DNA of 51,543 nt from Paracoccus marinaquae. GTDB lineage: Bacteria; Pseudomonadota; Alphaproteobacteria; Rhodobacterales; Rhodobacteraceae. Position numbers and translations under genes: made by a program. The notes beneath the pieces were generated by a model that worked only from the letters and a program-made list of their open reading frames with translations, was not told the DNA's origin and did no database searches. This document shows, one piece after another, positions 1-8,486 of this stretch. Location: positions 1-51,543 of the forward strand of contig NZ_JAHKNG010000025.1 in the NCBI RefSeq assembly GCF_018860165.1, in the 5' to 3' direction. Numbering within the stretch: position 1 is the stretch's first letter; each line of letters begins with the position of its first letter.

Positions 1-343
1 CATCAATGCTCACCCAGATCGAGCCATCCTCTGCCAGCAGCTCCCGCAGCAGTTCCAGCCGGGGCCACATCATGGCCAGCCATTGGGAATGCTCCAGATT
101 GTCGTCGTAATGCTCGAATGCCGAGCCAGTATTATAGGGCGGGTCGATATAGATGCATTTCACCTGCCCCGCGTAATAGGGCAGCAGCGCCTTCAACGCC
201 TCAAGGTTGTCGCCCTGAATCAGCATATTGCCCGCATCCCGGTCGCCATAGCCAAGCCCCTCGACCTCCTCCAGCAGCCGGTAGGGCACCTTGTCGGCGG
301 CGCGCACATCGTCGTCTCGGGTCAACCAGCGTAGCGTGGGCAT
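1..343 (-). CDS. mod: Site-specific DNA methyltransferase, type III Mod-like, 5' part only
   Basis: The first 114 codons read on the minus strand from an ATG at 343 and run off the window start. The product has the GDNLEALKAL segment and the catalytic motif IV DPPY (residues about 67-70, in YIDPPYNTGSAFEHY), which is typical of beta-class adenine methyltransferases of type III systems. These methylate adenine in a short asymmetric site and form a complex with a Res helicase-nuclease. The probable Res C-terminus lies at the other end of the window in the same orientation, so mod and res are likely one operon crossing the window boundary. The family call is firm; assignment to type III rather than another beta-class enzyme is likely but rests on 114 residues. 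Confidence 0.85.
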   Translation of the reverse strand, partial: MPTLRWLTRDDDVRAADKVPYRLLEEVEGLGYGDRDAGNMLIQGDNLEALKALLPYYAGQVKCIYIDPPYNTGSAFEHYDDNLEHSQWLAMMWPRLELLRELLAEDGSIWVSID

Positions 344-952
344 CTGCTCGGGTCTCGTTCATTCCTGGGCGGATATAATCCGCAATGGGCAAGAAAACCG
401 CTGGATGCGGCAGCATCGCGCAATGCAGAGATGCCCCTCGCTTTAGACTCAATTTGCGGCTGAAGGTCCACCTGATGACGACAAATCGCGAGCGGCGCAC
501 CGCACGACTATTTGCTCTCCGAATTAATGGACCTCCTCCTGTGACGCTGTGGCGTTGCCATAGAGTGATTCCGGGAAGCAGCGTGGTGGCGTCACCCTTC
601 GCGGGCCGCGCCCCCGGTTCCGGCCTGCGGCCTCCACCCGAGCTGATCGGGTCGCTGCGCGCGGCTGCGGCATCCGGTTGAATGTCTCGTCCCGAGCCAT
701 CCCCCCGAACCCCGGTCATGCGCGCCCTGCCCCGACGATCTCGGCCCTCGCGGGCGGGCCCGCTGACGCAGGCGCAAGGCGCTGAGCGAGACAGCATGGA
801 TCGAGCGAAGCGCCGGGAGGCGATCCACCCAGAACGAATTACGCGAAACGCGGAACGGGTTTTGCGCCCGCAGCGATCCGCTGATGGCGGATAGCAGGTG
901 GCGAATGGCGGACGGCAATCGGCCACCCAGGGCGATGGGCAGTAGGACAGAC
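344..952. other. Non-coding stretch with a second type of GC-rich leader
   Basis: No convincing gene lies here; the open frames lack plausible ribosome sites and overlap on both strands. The mod promoter should lie near 344-450 on the minus strand. Around 640-760 the sequence resembles 6630-6745: the 17 bases TGTCTCGTCCCGAGCCA are shared at 683-699 and 6674-6690, followed by similar GC-rich text containing 'cgccctgcc' and 'tctcggccc'. This looks like a second family of leader sequence, more diverged than the one that starts at 953. Confidence 0.45.
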
Positions 953-1342
953 GCGACCCGCGCTTGAGGCGCGGCCCATGACGGGCTGAGGACGTGCCGG
1001 GGGATCGACGCGGCCTGCGTCCGCGCTCACCCCCGCCCCGACGATGTTTCCGTTTCCCTTGTCCGCCACGCATCCCTGCGTCTGACGGTCAATGGCCAAG
1101 CGCCGCGCGTGCCGCGCGTCGTCGTCCAGGCGGGCCGTGTCCTCGGCTGCGCCTGCGGGCCGCACCACCCCGCCTTCCCGAGCCTTGACAGTCAGCCCCA
1201 GGGCCGCGGGCAGGGCTGCGCCCTCCCCGCTTTGCCGTCCGAAAGGCATGGGGCCTTTCGACGACAAGCAGAGAGGTCTCGCCCATCGGCGGAAAGCAGG
1301 CACCAAGGCCGCACCGCCCGTCGCAAGAGAAGGACGATGCCC
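953..1342 (+). repeat. Leader repeat A, copy 1
   Basis: This stretch of about 390 bases is closely similar to 7465-7859 and 12637-13022 (visual alignment: long identical blocks and few indels). It opens with a CCGCGC-type stem-loop, then 'gctgaggacgtgccggggga'. It contains a 34-base core at 1135-1168 that is identical in all copies, and a perfect stem-loop CGAAAGGC/GCCTTTCG at 1240-1260 with loop ATGGG. It ends at the ribosome site of the DUF3768 gene. It reads as a conserved structured 5' leader or promoter region, not as coding sequence. Confidence 0.85.
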
Positions 1343-1816
1343 ATGTTGGCCGAAGACAACTTTGCCGTGGATTTTTGCTGCACCACCTGCGGCAAGATCA
1401 TCAACGCCCTGACCTGCCCGAGCCATTGCCCGCAATGCCACGCCGCCGCGCCCGATCACGGTTTCCCGACCGCCGAGGCCGTGACAATTGCGGAGCAGAA
1501 CGACCGTTTCCGGGCAGCGCTGCTGACCGGGACCGCAAGCGATCTGCGCGGCCAGGTTGTCGTGACCTCTGCCGTCAACGGCATGGGTAGGGATTTCCTG
1601 ACCGCCGCGCTGATGGCGGTGGCCGGGGATAGCACCTTCACCCCGGATAATGACCCTTACGGCGATCATGGTTTCGGCACCGTCACCGTGCTGACCCTCA
1701 AGCTGTTCTGGAAGCTCGACCTTTACGACGAGGAACTGGTTTACGGCTCGCCCGCACCGGCCAACCCCGCCGTCACCCGGCGCGTCCTGACCATCATGTT
1801 CCCCTCCGATTACTGA
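1343..1816 (+). CDS. DUF3768 family protein
   Basis: A 157-residue protein of the DUF3768 family, common on alphaproteobacterial plasmids and of unknown function. The N-terminus has a cysteine pair pattern (CTTCGK, then CPSHCPQC) that looks like a zinc ribbon. The DUF3768 body follows, with the segments FTPDNDPYGDHGFG, FWKLDLYDEEL and the C-terminal NPAVTRRVLTIMF. Two ATGs are possible; I chose the second (1343) because AAGGA lies 8 bases upstream, matching the equivalent position after leader copy 2, while the ATG at 1337 is too close. It is the first gene behind leader repeat A and may belong to the antirestriction or establishment set; that role is inferred from position only. Confidence 0.85.
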   Translation: MLAEDNFAVDFCCTTCGKIINALTCPSHCPQCHAAAPDHGFPTAEAVTIAEQNDRFRAALLTGTASDLRGQVVVTSAVNGMGRDFLTAALMAVAGDSTFTPDNDPYGDHGFGTVTVLTLKLFWKLDLYDEELVYGSPAPANPAVTRRVLTIMFPSDY

Positions 1817-1885
1817 TCGCCGCAATCCGGCCCGCATCATGCGTTCCGCGCGGGCCGGTCAACTGCCACGGCAACCGGAAAGGAG

Positions 1886-2005
1886 GTGAGAACAACGAAC
1901 CAATGGCTTGAACAGCGCATCGCGGAAGCGTGGGCGCTTATCAGGAAGGGCGGTCACTCCGCAAAGATCGGCCGCGCCTTCCTGAACCAGCACGGGGTCA
2001 TCTGA
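1886..2005 (+). CDS. Possible 39-residue protein
   Basis: A short frame beginning VRTTNQWLEQRIAEAWALIR and ending FLNQHGVI lies between the DUF3768 gene and the ParB-like gene. It has an excellent Shine-Dalgarno sequence (AGGAGG, 1881-1886), but that overlaps the GTG at 1886. The true start could instead be a few codons later, for example ACG 1895 at better spacing. The composition (basic, helical, no stops in a GC-rich frame) fits a real small protein. No family is recognised. Confidence 0.4.
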   Translation: MRTTNQWLEQRIAEAWALIRKGGHSAKIGRAFLNQHGVI

Positions 2006-2078
2006 CCTCACGCCTCACCCGATCACGGGTGGGGCACCGATAACACGAAACCACAGTCGCAAACAAGGATATGACCCC

Positions 2079-3929
2079 ATGAAACAAGGTGCCATCACCA
2101 CCGCCCCGATCCAGTATTTCCCGCTGGACGCGCTCTATCTCTCGGACATGAACCCACGGCAGGACGTTGATGCCGACCGCATCGACCTGCTGGCCGACAG
2201 CATCGTGGCCGTGGGCCTGTTGCAGAACCTCGCGGGGCTTGCCGACGAGGCCGGAAAGGTCGGGATCGTTGCGGGCGGTCGCCGCCTGCGCGCCCTGATC
2301 CGGGCCTTCGAGAAACACGCCGACCTGCTGGACCGCCGCCCGGAACTGGCCGAAATCCCGGTCCGTCTGGCCCCCGACGCGGCCACCGCGCGGGCATGGG
2401 CCAGCGTCGAGAACGCGGCACGCGAGGATTTGCACCCCGCCGATGAAATCCGCGCCTATGGCCGGATGGCCGACACCGGCAGCGACGTGCCGACCATCGC
2501 CCGCGTGTTCGCCGTGACCGAGGCCCATGTTTATCGCCGCCTTGCGCTGGCGGCCCTGCCCGCCCCGATCCTCGATGCGCTGAAAGCGGGCGAGATCACC
2601 CTTGAGGCCGCGAAATGCTTCACCGTGGCCCAGGACGAAGCCCTTGCACTCGATATTCTGGACCGGCTGCGCGGTCAGGACGTGTCGGCCCACCGCCTGA
2701 AACAGCTTCTGCAACCCGAAGCGATCCGCGACACCGACCGCCGCGCCGTCTATGTCGGGCTTGCCGCCTATGAAGGCGCGGGCGGCACCATCACCCGCGA
2801 CCTGTTCGCAAACGAGGTGTTTCTGGGCGATGGCGCGCTGCTGGACCGGCTCTTTGCCGAGAAACTGGCGATGGACGCCGAGGCCATCGGCCACGGCTGG
2901 ACATGGGTCGAGGCCAGCCCGGAGTCGTGGATCAGCTATGATGTGACCTCGAAGCTGGACCGCATTTACCGGATCGAGGGCGAACTGTCCGAGGAACAGG
3001 CCGAGCGTTTCGACGAATTGTCGGAACTGGCCGAGGCCGAGGCGCTGGACGCGGACGGACAGGCCGAACTGGCTGCGCTGGACGCCATCGCCCAAGGCGA
3101 TTTCACCGACGCGCAGCGCGACCATGCCGGGCTGTTCATCTTCGTGGACAGTCGCGGTCAACTGACCGTGCAGGCGGCTTACGTCCGGACCGAGGACCGC
3201 GAGGCCGCGATTGCGGCGGAGGTGCTGACCGGACACGCCGCCCGGAGCCGCGACGGCAGCGCCGCCGATGCCGCCCCGAAATCGCCCATCAGCAACGCGC
3301 TGCGCGACGATCTGGGCCGGGTGGCGCAGGGCGCGCGGCAGAATGCGGCGCTGCGCGATCCCGATCTGCTGATCGACCTGCTGGCCTATCAGTTGAGCCA
3401 CGGGCTTGCATGGCGCAAGCCGTTCGGGATCTCAATGGAGGACGTGCCGAACTGGCCGACCACCGAGGCCGAGGGATATGCGCTGGACGAGCGCCTGACC
3501 GCCAACCCGCCGAGGGACATGCATGGCAAGGACCTTGCCAAATCCTTCCGCGCCTTCCGTGCCAAGGGGGCCGAGCATGTTCGGGGCGAACTGGTGCGGA
3601 TGCTGGCCGCGCATTACAGGGGCGGGTCCGATGAACTGGCCGCGCTGATCGACAAGGAGACGAAGCCCGCGATCCGCGACGTCTGGACGCCCACCGCCGC
3701 GAACTTCTTTTCCCGCGTCGGAGGCCCTTACCTCAACGGGTTGTGGCGCGATCTGCTGGACCTCGCCACCGATCACCCCACCGCCACCAGCTTCGCCAAG
3801 CTGAAAAAGGGCGAGAAGGCGGCAAAGCTGGAAACCCTGTTCAGCGATGCCGACACGCGCAAGGCGCTCGGGATCACCGAGGCGCAGGAGGCCCGCATCG
3901 CGGCGTGGCTGCCCGAGGGCATGGCCTGA
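2079..3929 (+). CDS. Large ParB-like protein
   Basis: 616 residues. The N-terminal ParB/Srx domain is clear: NPRQD near residue 26, then VGLLQNLAGL and the IVAGGRRLRAL box. A KorB/Noc-type helix-turn-helix follows at about 140-180 (VPTIARVFAVTEAHVYRRLALAALP). The long C-terminal half is glutamate-rich and not recognised. ParB domains bind and clamp DNA using CTP; large plasmid versions like this, without a neighbouring ParA, are widespread and their job is unclear. A partition role is unproven here because no cognate parA lies next to it. It sits between the DUF3768 gene and small unknown genes; an AAGGA lies about 10 bases before the ATG. Confidence 0.85.
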   Translation: MKQGAITTAPIQYFPLDALYLSDMNPRQDVDADRIDLLADSIVAVGLLQNLAGLADEAGKVGIVAGGRRLRALIRAFEKHADLLDRRPELAEIPVRLAPDAATARAWASVENAAREDLHPADEIRAYGRMADTGSDVPTIARVFAVTEAHVYRRLALAALPAPILDALKAGEITLEAAKCFTVAQDEALALDILDRLRGQDVSAHRLKQLLQPEAIRDTDRRAVYVGLAAYEGAGGTITRDLFANEVFLGDGALLDRLFAEKLAMDAEAIGHGWTWVEASPESWISYDVTSKLDRIYRIEGELSEEQAERFDELSELAEAEALDADGQAELAALDAIAQGDFTDAQRDHAGLFIFVDSRGQLTVQAAYVRTEDREAAIAAEVLTGHAARSRDGSAADAAPKSPISNALRDDLGRVAQGARQNAALRDPDLLIDLLAYQLSHGLAWRKPFGISMEDVPNWPTTEAEGYALDERLTANPPRDMHGKDLAKSFRAFRAKGAEHVRGELVRMLAAHYRGGSDELAALIDKETKPAIRDVWTPTAANFFSRVGGPYLNGLWRDLLDLATDHPTATSFAKLKKGEKAAKLETLFSDADTRKALGITEAQEARIAAWLPEGMA

Positions 3930-3999
3930 TAACAGCGGGGCGCGCGTGATCATCGCGCGCCCCGGTCCCTGCAACCCGGTTTGAGAAAGGACAGCACAG

Positions 4000-4233
4000 A
4001 TGGATTATGCACACGAAAAATCATGGCACGGGCTGTCCTGTGCCTGCGGCGGGGGCTACCGCGTCGGCCATGCCATCGGCTGCGCATACGCAACCGCCCA
4101 AGACAATCTTGGCCAATTGGAGTCTGATCTGGCGCGTGCCGTGGCCCACGGCGATCATGCGGAAGCCGCCGATCTGCGCCGCATCAGGGACGGGATCGAG
4201 GCCGTCGCCGCACGTTCCGCCACGGGAGGCTGA
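4000..4233 (+). CDS. Hypothetical 77-residue protein
   Basis: A small soluble protein (MDYAHEKSWHG...). The N-terminal half contains a CACGGGYRVGHAIGCAYA segment with three cysteines and two histidines, possibly metal-binding. The C-terminal half is a predicted helix. AAGGA lies 9 bases before the ATG, and the stop is followed after 3 bases by the next gene, so the two are probably co-transcribed. No family is recognised. Confidence 0.65.
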   Translation: MDYAHEKSWHGLSCACGGGYRVGHAIGCAYATAQDNLGQLESDLARAVAHGDHAEAADLRRIRDGIEAVAARSATGG

Positions 4234-4236
4234 CCG

Positions 4237-4653
4237 ATGCGCTTCGTCAGATCGTCCCGTCACCCCTTTACCGACACCGCCCGCAAGCGGGCCGCGCTGG
4301 CCCGCAGACAGAAAGCCGACCGGGAGGCCCTGCCGCTCTTTGCCGCCGAGATCGCGGCCCGGCAGAAAAGCCCCGACGACGTGATGCAGGCCCGCGCGAA
4401 TGCCTGGGCCGCGCACGAGGCCCGCAGCCGTCAGCGCCGCGCCGATCAGTGGCGGCGTGCCCGCCGCCTGATCGACGCCATGCCACCACGGCAGCGGCGC
4501 AGGGTCCGGGCGGCATGGGACGGCGCACCCTATCCCGCCTATCCGGTCTATCTGCTGGATTTCCTGCACAGTCTTGAGGCCGGGCGCATCGCCCTCGATG
4601 CCCTGCCCTTCACTCGGCGGCGCGTGAACCCGCGCGGTCATGCGATCGCCTGA
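4237..4653 (+). CDS. Hypothetical basic protein
   Basis: 138 residues, very rich in arginine and alanine, with long predicted helices (TARKRAALARRQKADREAL, ARSRQRRADQWRRARRLIDA) and a short hydrophobic C-terminal region (YPVYLLDFLHSLEAGRIAL). The charge suggests nucleic-acid binding, but no family is recognised. It starts 3 bases after the preceding stop, with GGGAGG serving as ribosome site inside the end of that gene. Confidence 0.65.
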   Translation: MRFVRSSRHPFTDTARKRAALARRQKADREALPLFAAEIAARQKSPDDVMQARANAWAAHEARSRQRRADQWRRARRLIDAMPPRQRRRVRAAWDGAPYPAYPVYLLDFLHSLEAGRIALDALPFTRRRVNPRGHAIA

Positions 4654-4706
4654 AAAACGGCGGCGGGAGTCACCCGCCGCCAGTCCAACAGGGAGGTTTG
4701 TTCAAT

Positions 4707-4817
4707 ATGTCTGACTGCACGACACATCGCCATCCTGTTTTTGCCGTCCCCTGCCCGACCTGTCAGGCGAGTGTCGGCGCATGGTGCTGCCGCCCGCGCG
4801 GACGCTATCGCGACTGA
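4707..4817 (+). CDS. Small cysteine-rich (zinc-finger-like) protein
   Basis: 36 residues with CPTC followed by CC, as in the short zinc-finger peptides that accompany phage and plasmid genes (CPxC...WC pattern). GGGAGG at 4691-4696 stands 10 bases before the ATG. The gene is followed by a stem-loop and an intrinsic terminator (4830-4878), so it looks like the last gene of the 2079-4817 group. The zinc-finger label rests on the cysteine spacing alone. Confidence 0.55.
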   Translation: MSDCTTHRHPVFAVPCPTCQASVGAWCCRPRGRYRD

Positions 4818-4829
4818 GCCTTACGCTTT

Positions 4830-4878
4830 CCTTCTGCGACGAAGGTTGACTGGCCCCGCCTCGTGCGGGGCTCTTTTT
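4830..4878 (+). terminator. Repeated stem-loop plus intrinsic terminator
   Basis: A small stem-loop, CCTTC-TGCGAC-GAAGG (4830-4845), is followed directly by a GCCCCGC/GCGGGGC hairpin (4853-4871) and five T (4874-4878). The same 18 bases, CCTTCTGCGACGAAGGTT, occur before another intrinsic terminator at 10027-10077. Confidence 0.85.
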
Positions 4879-5237
4879 GTGACGAGGCAGGGGTTGCCCT
4901 GTCCTGCCCTCGGCAAAGCGCCGGGAGACAGGACAGGCCCGGCGCTTCGCGCCGAGCCGCGCCCCTTGGCGCGGCAGTTCCAAGCAACCGCCGCAACAAT
5001 CGTGCCTGGCTGTTAACCCGGCCGAACCTCGGCCGGGGCCAGGCCGCACCACCCCACACGGTCTCTGGATTCTCCCACACGGGTCAAGGACGGCGCCGCG
5101 CCGAAGGGGCGCGGCTTGCAAGCGCCCGTGCCGGGCGTCCCTGACCTCGCGTGTCCGAAACCGACGACCGCGCAGGGCGGGCGATATGCCTTCTCCGGGA
5201 CGCGGCAATCACCTATATTGACACCAAGGAGACCAAC
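4879..5237. other. Non-coding GC-rich stretch
   Basis: About 360 bases without a supportable gene. The text 'gtgccgggcgtccctgac' and several inverted GC blocks (for example gcgccgggag/cccggcgc around 4918-4944) suggest structured leader sequence for the following DUF1640 gene, but it is not a copy of leader A. Confidence 0.4.
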
Positions 5238-5492
5238 ATGGCGAACGCCTTGCACATCGACACTCTCAAATTCGCCCGCAAGCTGGCGGATGCCGGCCTC
5301 GATCAGAAGGCCGCGGAGGCAATCGCGGAAGGCATGGCCGAGGCAGATACCTCGACGCTCGCGACCAGGCAGGATCTGGCCGAAGTGCGCCGCGATATGG
5401 CTGAGTTCAAGGCGGATCTCTTTCGGCACCTTTGGATCATGGCGGCCGGCATCGTCGGTTTGACCGTTACGCTGATCAAGATACTGCCCTGA
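5238..5492 (+). CDS. DUF1640-type small coiled-coil membrane protein
   Basis: 84 residues: the N-terminal ALHIDTLKFARKLADAGLDQKAA segment, a coiled coil (LATRQDLAEVRRDMAEFKADL), and one C-terminal transmembrane helix (LWIMAAGIVGLTVTLIKILP). This is the layout of DUF1640/CCDC90-like bacterial proteins, which are common beside phage and plasmid genes and have no settled function. AAGGAG lies 8 bases before the ATG. A hairpin follows 7 bases after the stop. Confidence 0.75.
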   Translation: MANALHIDTLKFARKLADAGLDQKAAEAIAEGMAEADTSTLATRQDLAEVRRDMAEFKADLFRHLWIMAAGIVGLTVTLIKILP

Positions 5493-5499
5493 ATGATCG

Positions 5500-5522
5500 G
5501 CGGCCCCTTCGGGGGCCGCTTT
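5500..5522 (+). terminator. Hairpin terminator
   Basis: A perfect GCGGCCCC/GGGGCCGC stem (5500-5519) with a stable TTCG loop stands just after the DUF1640 stop. Only three T follow, so it is a probable but weak intrinsic terminator. Confidence 0.65.
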
Positions 5523-5682
5523 ACCATGTTTCGAGCCCGGATGGCGCAGGAAAACAAAGGGCGGCTGACGCCGCCCCTCCCCGCACTGAGCCAGCTTGCA
5601 GGAAACAACCAACCGGACCAGCGCGGACATTCGTCCAGAGAGCAGAGAAGGACGGCTCCGAGCCCGAAGTTCTGTATGCTGC

Positions 5683-5711
5683 GTGACGGATAAAGTTTTG
5701 CTTTGTATAGT
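5683..5711 (+). promoter_or_regulatory. Candidate sigma-70 promoter
   Basis: GTGACG (5683-5688), a 17-base spacer, then TATAGT (5706-5711). It stands about 50 bases before the 195-residue secreted-protein gene in a locally AT-rich stretch. Confidence 0.45.
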
Positions 5712-5761
5712 TAAGCACATGTCATATTATTCGTTCCATCTTCTTTAGTCTGGAGGAATGA

Positions 5762-6349
5762 ATGCGTCCTTTTCTTCAAGCTTTTTCTATTGTGGCAGTT
5801 TCACTGAACCCTATGGCGGCCTTGGCCGGCAACGAGTTTGTCACCATGGAGTCCGTTCGTTTTGGACCAGACGGACAAGTCGTCGCCAGCCTTAGTGCCG
5901 GAAATGAAGTGCAAACCGATGCGGATGGTTTTGTTTCTTTTGAAGGACAAGCCTTGACCTCTGACGGAATAGCAACGCCTCTGACAGTTCGCGTTCAAAC
6001 AGCAGGACGTGCTGAGGCACCTTCCCTTGAAGAATATGCAGAAGCTACTGGCATCGTTTCTTTGACCGGGCGAACAACATTCAATCCCTCAATCGAGGGC
6101 GTTGAAATTGAAAAGACAATCTACACGATTAACAGCAATGTAGATCAGTCAGCGGGCTCGATCACGATAACCGATGAACCACTGCCCGCTATCGTCGGCT
6201 GGCTAATAATTGCGGGCGCCGCGAGTTTCACAGGCGTAAGTGCGGCGATAATATTCAGTTGTAACGAAGATGGTGGAAAGCCCACGGCCACTATGAGCGC
6301 GGACCTTTCTGATGGAAAAGGTGAAGTCTCTGTAACTTGCGAGCGTTGA
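5762..6349 (+). CDS. Hypothetical exported protein
   Basis: 195 residues with a signal peptide (hydrophobic core IVAVSLNPMAALA, cleavage after about residue 22). A beta-rich body follows, then a hydrophobic helix near residues 140-165 (IVGWLIIAGAASFTGVSAAIIF) and a short C-terminal tail with two cysteines. It is probably membrane-anchored in the periplasm. GGAGGAA precedes the ATG. Base composition is clearly more AT-rich than its neighbours, suggesting later acquisition. No family is recognised. Confidence 0.7.
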   Translation: MRPFLQAFSIVAVSLNPMAALAGNEFVTMESVRFGPDGQVVASLSAGNEVQTDADGFVSFEGQALTSDGIATPLTVRVQTAGRAEAPSLEEYAEATGIVSLTGRTTFNPSIEGVEIEKTIYTINSNVDQSAGSITITDEPLPAIVGWLIIAGAASFTGVSAAIIFSCNEDGGKPTATMSADLSDGKGEVSVTCER

Positions 6350-7192
6350 TTTCAGTAGCGCCAAGCACGATCAGACATTGCCGATTACCAAGACATTGAA
6401 CCCGATGCGCTTTTCTCGCCCAGAAGGAAACGTTGAAGCTGACGACATGAACAGCAGCTTTCCGCATAGCGGACGCCAGGCCGAGGCGAAGGGCGGCTTT
6501 TCATCCTTAGTGTGTGCTGAACGCTTTGGCATGAACATAATCGATGACCAAGGCTGTCGGATTGCTCGCCGGACAATGGCGCATCGCCGGCAGGCCGGCG
6601 ACCGTGCCCTAGTCGCGCTTTCGCGCGACCCGAGCCAGCCAGGGCGATGCGGTCGTCTGCGGCGCCTGCGGTCTGTCTCGTCCCGAGCCAGATCCTCGAT
6701 CGCCGGTCCTGACCGCCCTGCCCTGCCCGTCTCGGCCCATCCGGGTGTCGGTCACTTTCGCGGACTGGCCTTCAGCCGTCGCGCACATCCGGATCATCGG
6801 GCAGGATTTCGGCGCCTACTGCCAATCCCGGTCGGTCACCCTCCCGCGGGGCGAGCGTCGTGCCGGGGACACAGGCGGCGGGGGTTTCGGGGGATGCCGG
6901 CTGGATTGCGGTTGACCCGGACACGACATGCGCAGTCCCAGCCCTTGCCATCCTTCCCGCTGCCGGATCGGTCGATCGCTTGGCTCCGTGGCCGGTTGGT
7001 CCTGTCCTGCAAGGGGCGTTTCTTTCTGATGAAACATGACAGGGCAGCGTGGCTGACGGCCTTCGGCCTTCAACGACGAATTTCCCCTGGCCTGCGGCCA
7101 TTCCGCGCGAACCAAATTCGCCTTTGACAGCCGCTCTTTCCGCCCTGTCCGCAGGGGTTTCATCGAAACGCCAGGCAGGAAAGGAAAATCCA
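6350..7192 (+). repeat. Long GC-rich leader region, family B, copy 2
   Basis: More than 800 bases before a 63-residue gene, with no convincing coding sequence (a 249-codon open frame here is low-complexity and has no ribosome site). It contains a GTCGCGC/GCGCGAC stem-loop around 6612-6630, the 17-base element shared with 683-699 (at 6674-6690), and an ACGGCC-TTC-GGCC type stem near 7058. It probably holds the promoter and structured leader of the next gene. Confidence 0.45.
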
Positions 7193-7384
7193 ATGGCCAC
7201 CGAAATCATGAAGCTCAAGGTCAAAACCGGCGAGAAGGACGGCAAGAACTTCTGGGACGACTGCGGGGTCCTCTTCATCAACCGCAACCCCGCCGGCGAG
7301 ATCACCTCGATCCAGGTCCGCCACAACATGTTCCCCGGCGTCGATATGGTCGCCTTCCCCAAGCGGAACGACGACCAGGAGTAA
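7193..7384 (+). CDS. Hypothetical 63-residue protein
   Basis: A compact beta-rich protein (MATEIMKLKVKTGEKDGKNFWDDCGVLF...). AAGGA lies 8 bases before the ATG. Short proteins of this type are frequent beside single-strand-binding and antirestriction genes on rhodobacterial plasmids, but I cannot name a family. It lies behind a long structured leader and just before leader repeat A copy 2. Confidence 0.65.
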   Translation: MATEIMKLKVKTGEKDGKNFWDDCGVLFINRNPAGEITSIQVRHNMFPGVDMVAFPKRNDDQE

Positions 7385-7464
7385 CGGCAAGGGGGCGGCG
7401 AAAGCCGCCCCTTCGCCGTTCCATCCCGTCGCTGCCGCGACGGCCTGCGGCCAGACAGATCATG

Positions 7465-7859
7465 CGCGACCCGCGCGAAGGCGCGGGCCATGATAGGCTG
7501 AGGACGTGCCGGGGGATCGACGCCGGCTGCGCCCGCGCTCACCCCCCGCCCCGACGATGTTTCCTTTCCCTTTGTCCGCCACGCATCCGGGGATCTGCCG
7601 GTCAAGGGGCAAGCGCCGCGCGGGACGCGCGTCGTCGTCCAGGGCGGGCCGTGTCCTCGGCTGCGCCTGCGGGCCGCACCACCCCGCCTTCCCGACCCCG
7701 TGACAGTCATCTCCCCGGCCACGGGCAGGGCTGCGCCCTCCCCGCTTTGCCGTCCGAAAGGCATGGGGCCTTTCGACGACACGCAGAGAGGTCCCGCCCA
7801 TCGGCGGAAAGCAGGCACCAGGCCCGCGCCGCCCGTCGCAAGAGAAGGACGATGCGAGA
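7465..7859 (+). repeat. Leader repeat A, copy 2
   Basis: The second full copy of the leader at 953-1342. The CCGCGC-loop-GCGCGG stem opens it; the 34-base identical core is at 7649-7682 and the CGAAAGGC/GCCTTTCG stem-loop at 7755-7775. It ends in 'aagagaaggacg', the ribosome site for the gene starting at 7860. Confidence 0.85.
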
Positions 7860-8485
7860 TGCTGCGCAATTTTGACGACCTGACCCGGAACGAGGGCCGC
7901 TGGCTTAATCTCTGGGGCGCATTCGATGTGACCGGGGAATATCTCGGCACCTTCACCCTCGATGAGTTGCGCGAGAAGGCGCAGGTGAAAGCCAAATGGG
8001 TCAGCGCCGTTCAGTATCTGGGGGCGGGCCAGCGCATTGATGACGCCGCGCTGGCGCATGACTGGAACGGGCTGCCGTCCGGCACCTGCATTCTCGACTT
8101 TACCGGGTTCCGCGTCTCGCCCGTCCGCGACATGGGTGGCAGCATCGAGGTCTGCGATCCCGGCGAACATGCGTTCTGGTCGGTCTATGGGTTTCATCGG
8201 GAGGCAGAGGAATGGCAGATCGTCCATGACGCGCTGTCGGACGATATCGGCGAATCCCTCGCCCGGATCGTGGAGCTGACCGGCGAGCTGGTCGAGTATC
8301 GCGACCTGTCGCATGCCTATGCCAACACCCGCCTGCCCGATCTGGTGGACCTGCTGTCGCAGCGCATCCTCGATGACATCCTCGATCAGGGTGATGCCGC
8401 CGCCCGCGCCGACGATCTAGACACGCACCCCCTGACCTATCTGCGCGAACAGATCCGCGCCGCAATCGAAAAGCGGAGGGGCTAA
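7860..8485 (+). CDS. Hypothetical protein behind leader A
   Basis: 208 residues, acidic and probably soluble (MLRNFDDLTRNEGRWLNLWGAFDVTGEYLGTF...). The start at 7860 is set by AAGGA 9 bases upstream, which equals the arrangement after leader copy 1. No domain is recognised. Its stop is 1 base before the next ATG, so it forms an operon with the gene at 8487. By context it may belong to the plasmid establishment or antirestriction set; this is inference. Confidence 0.75.
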
Positions 8486-8486
8486 C

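Noticed and set aside
201..1840. Long minus-strand frames (290 and 333 codons) opposite leader A copy 1 and DUF3768
   Set aside because: They are mirror frames of GC-rich leader and a real gene; similar frames appear opposite the other leader copies for the same reason.
6378..7127. 249-codon plus-strand open frame
   Set aside because: No ribosome site, low-complexity arginine/proline-rich translation, and overlap with a leader-like region sharing a 17-mer with 683-699.
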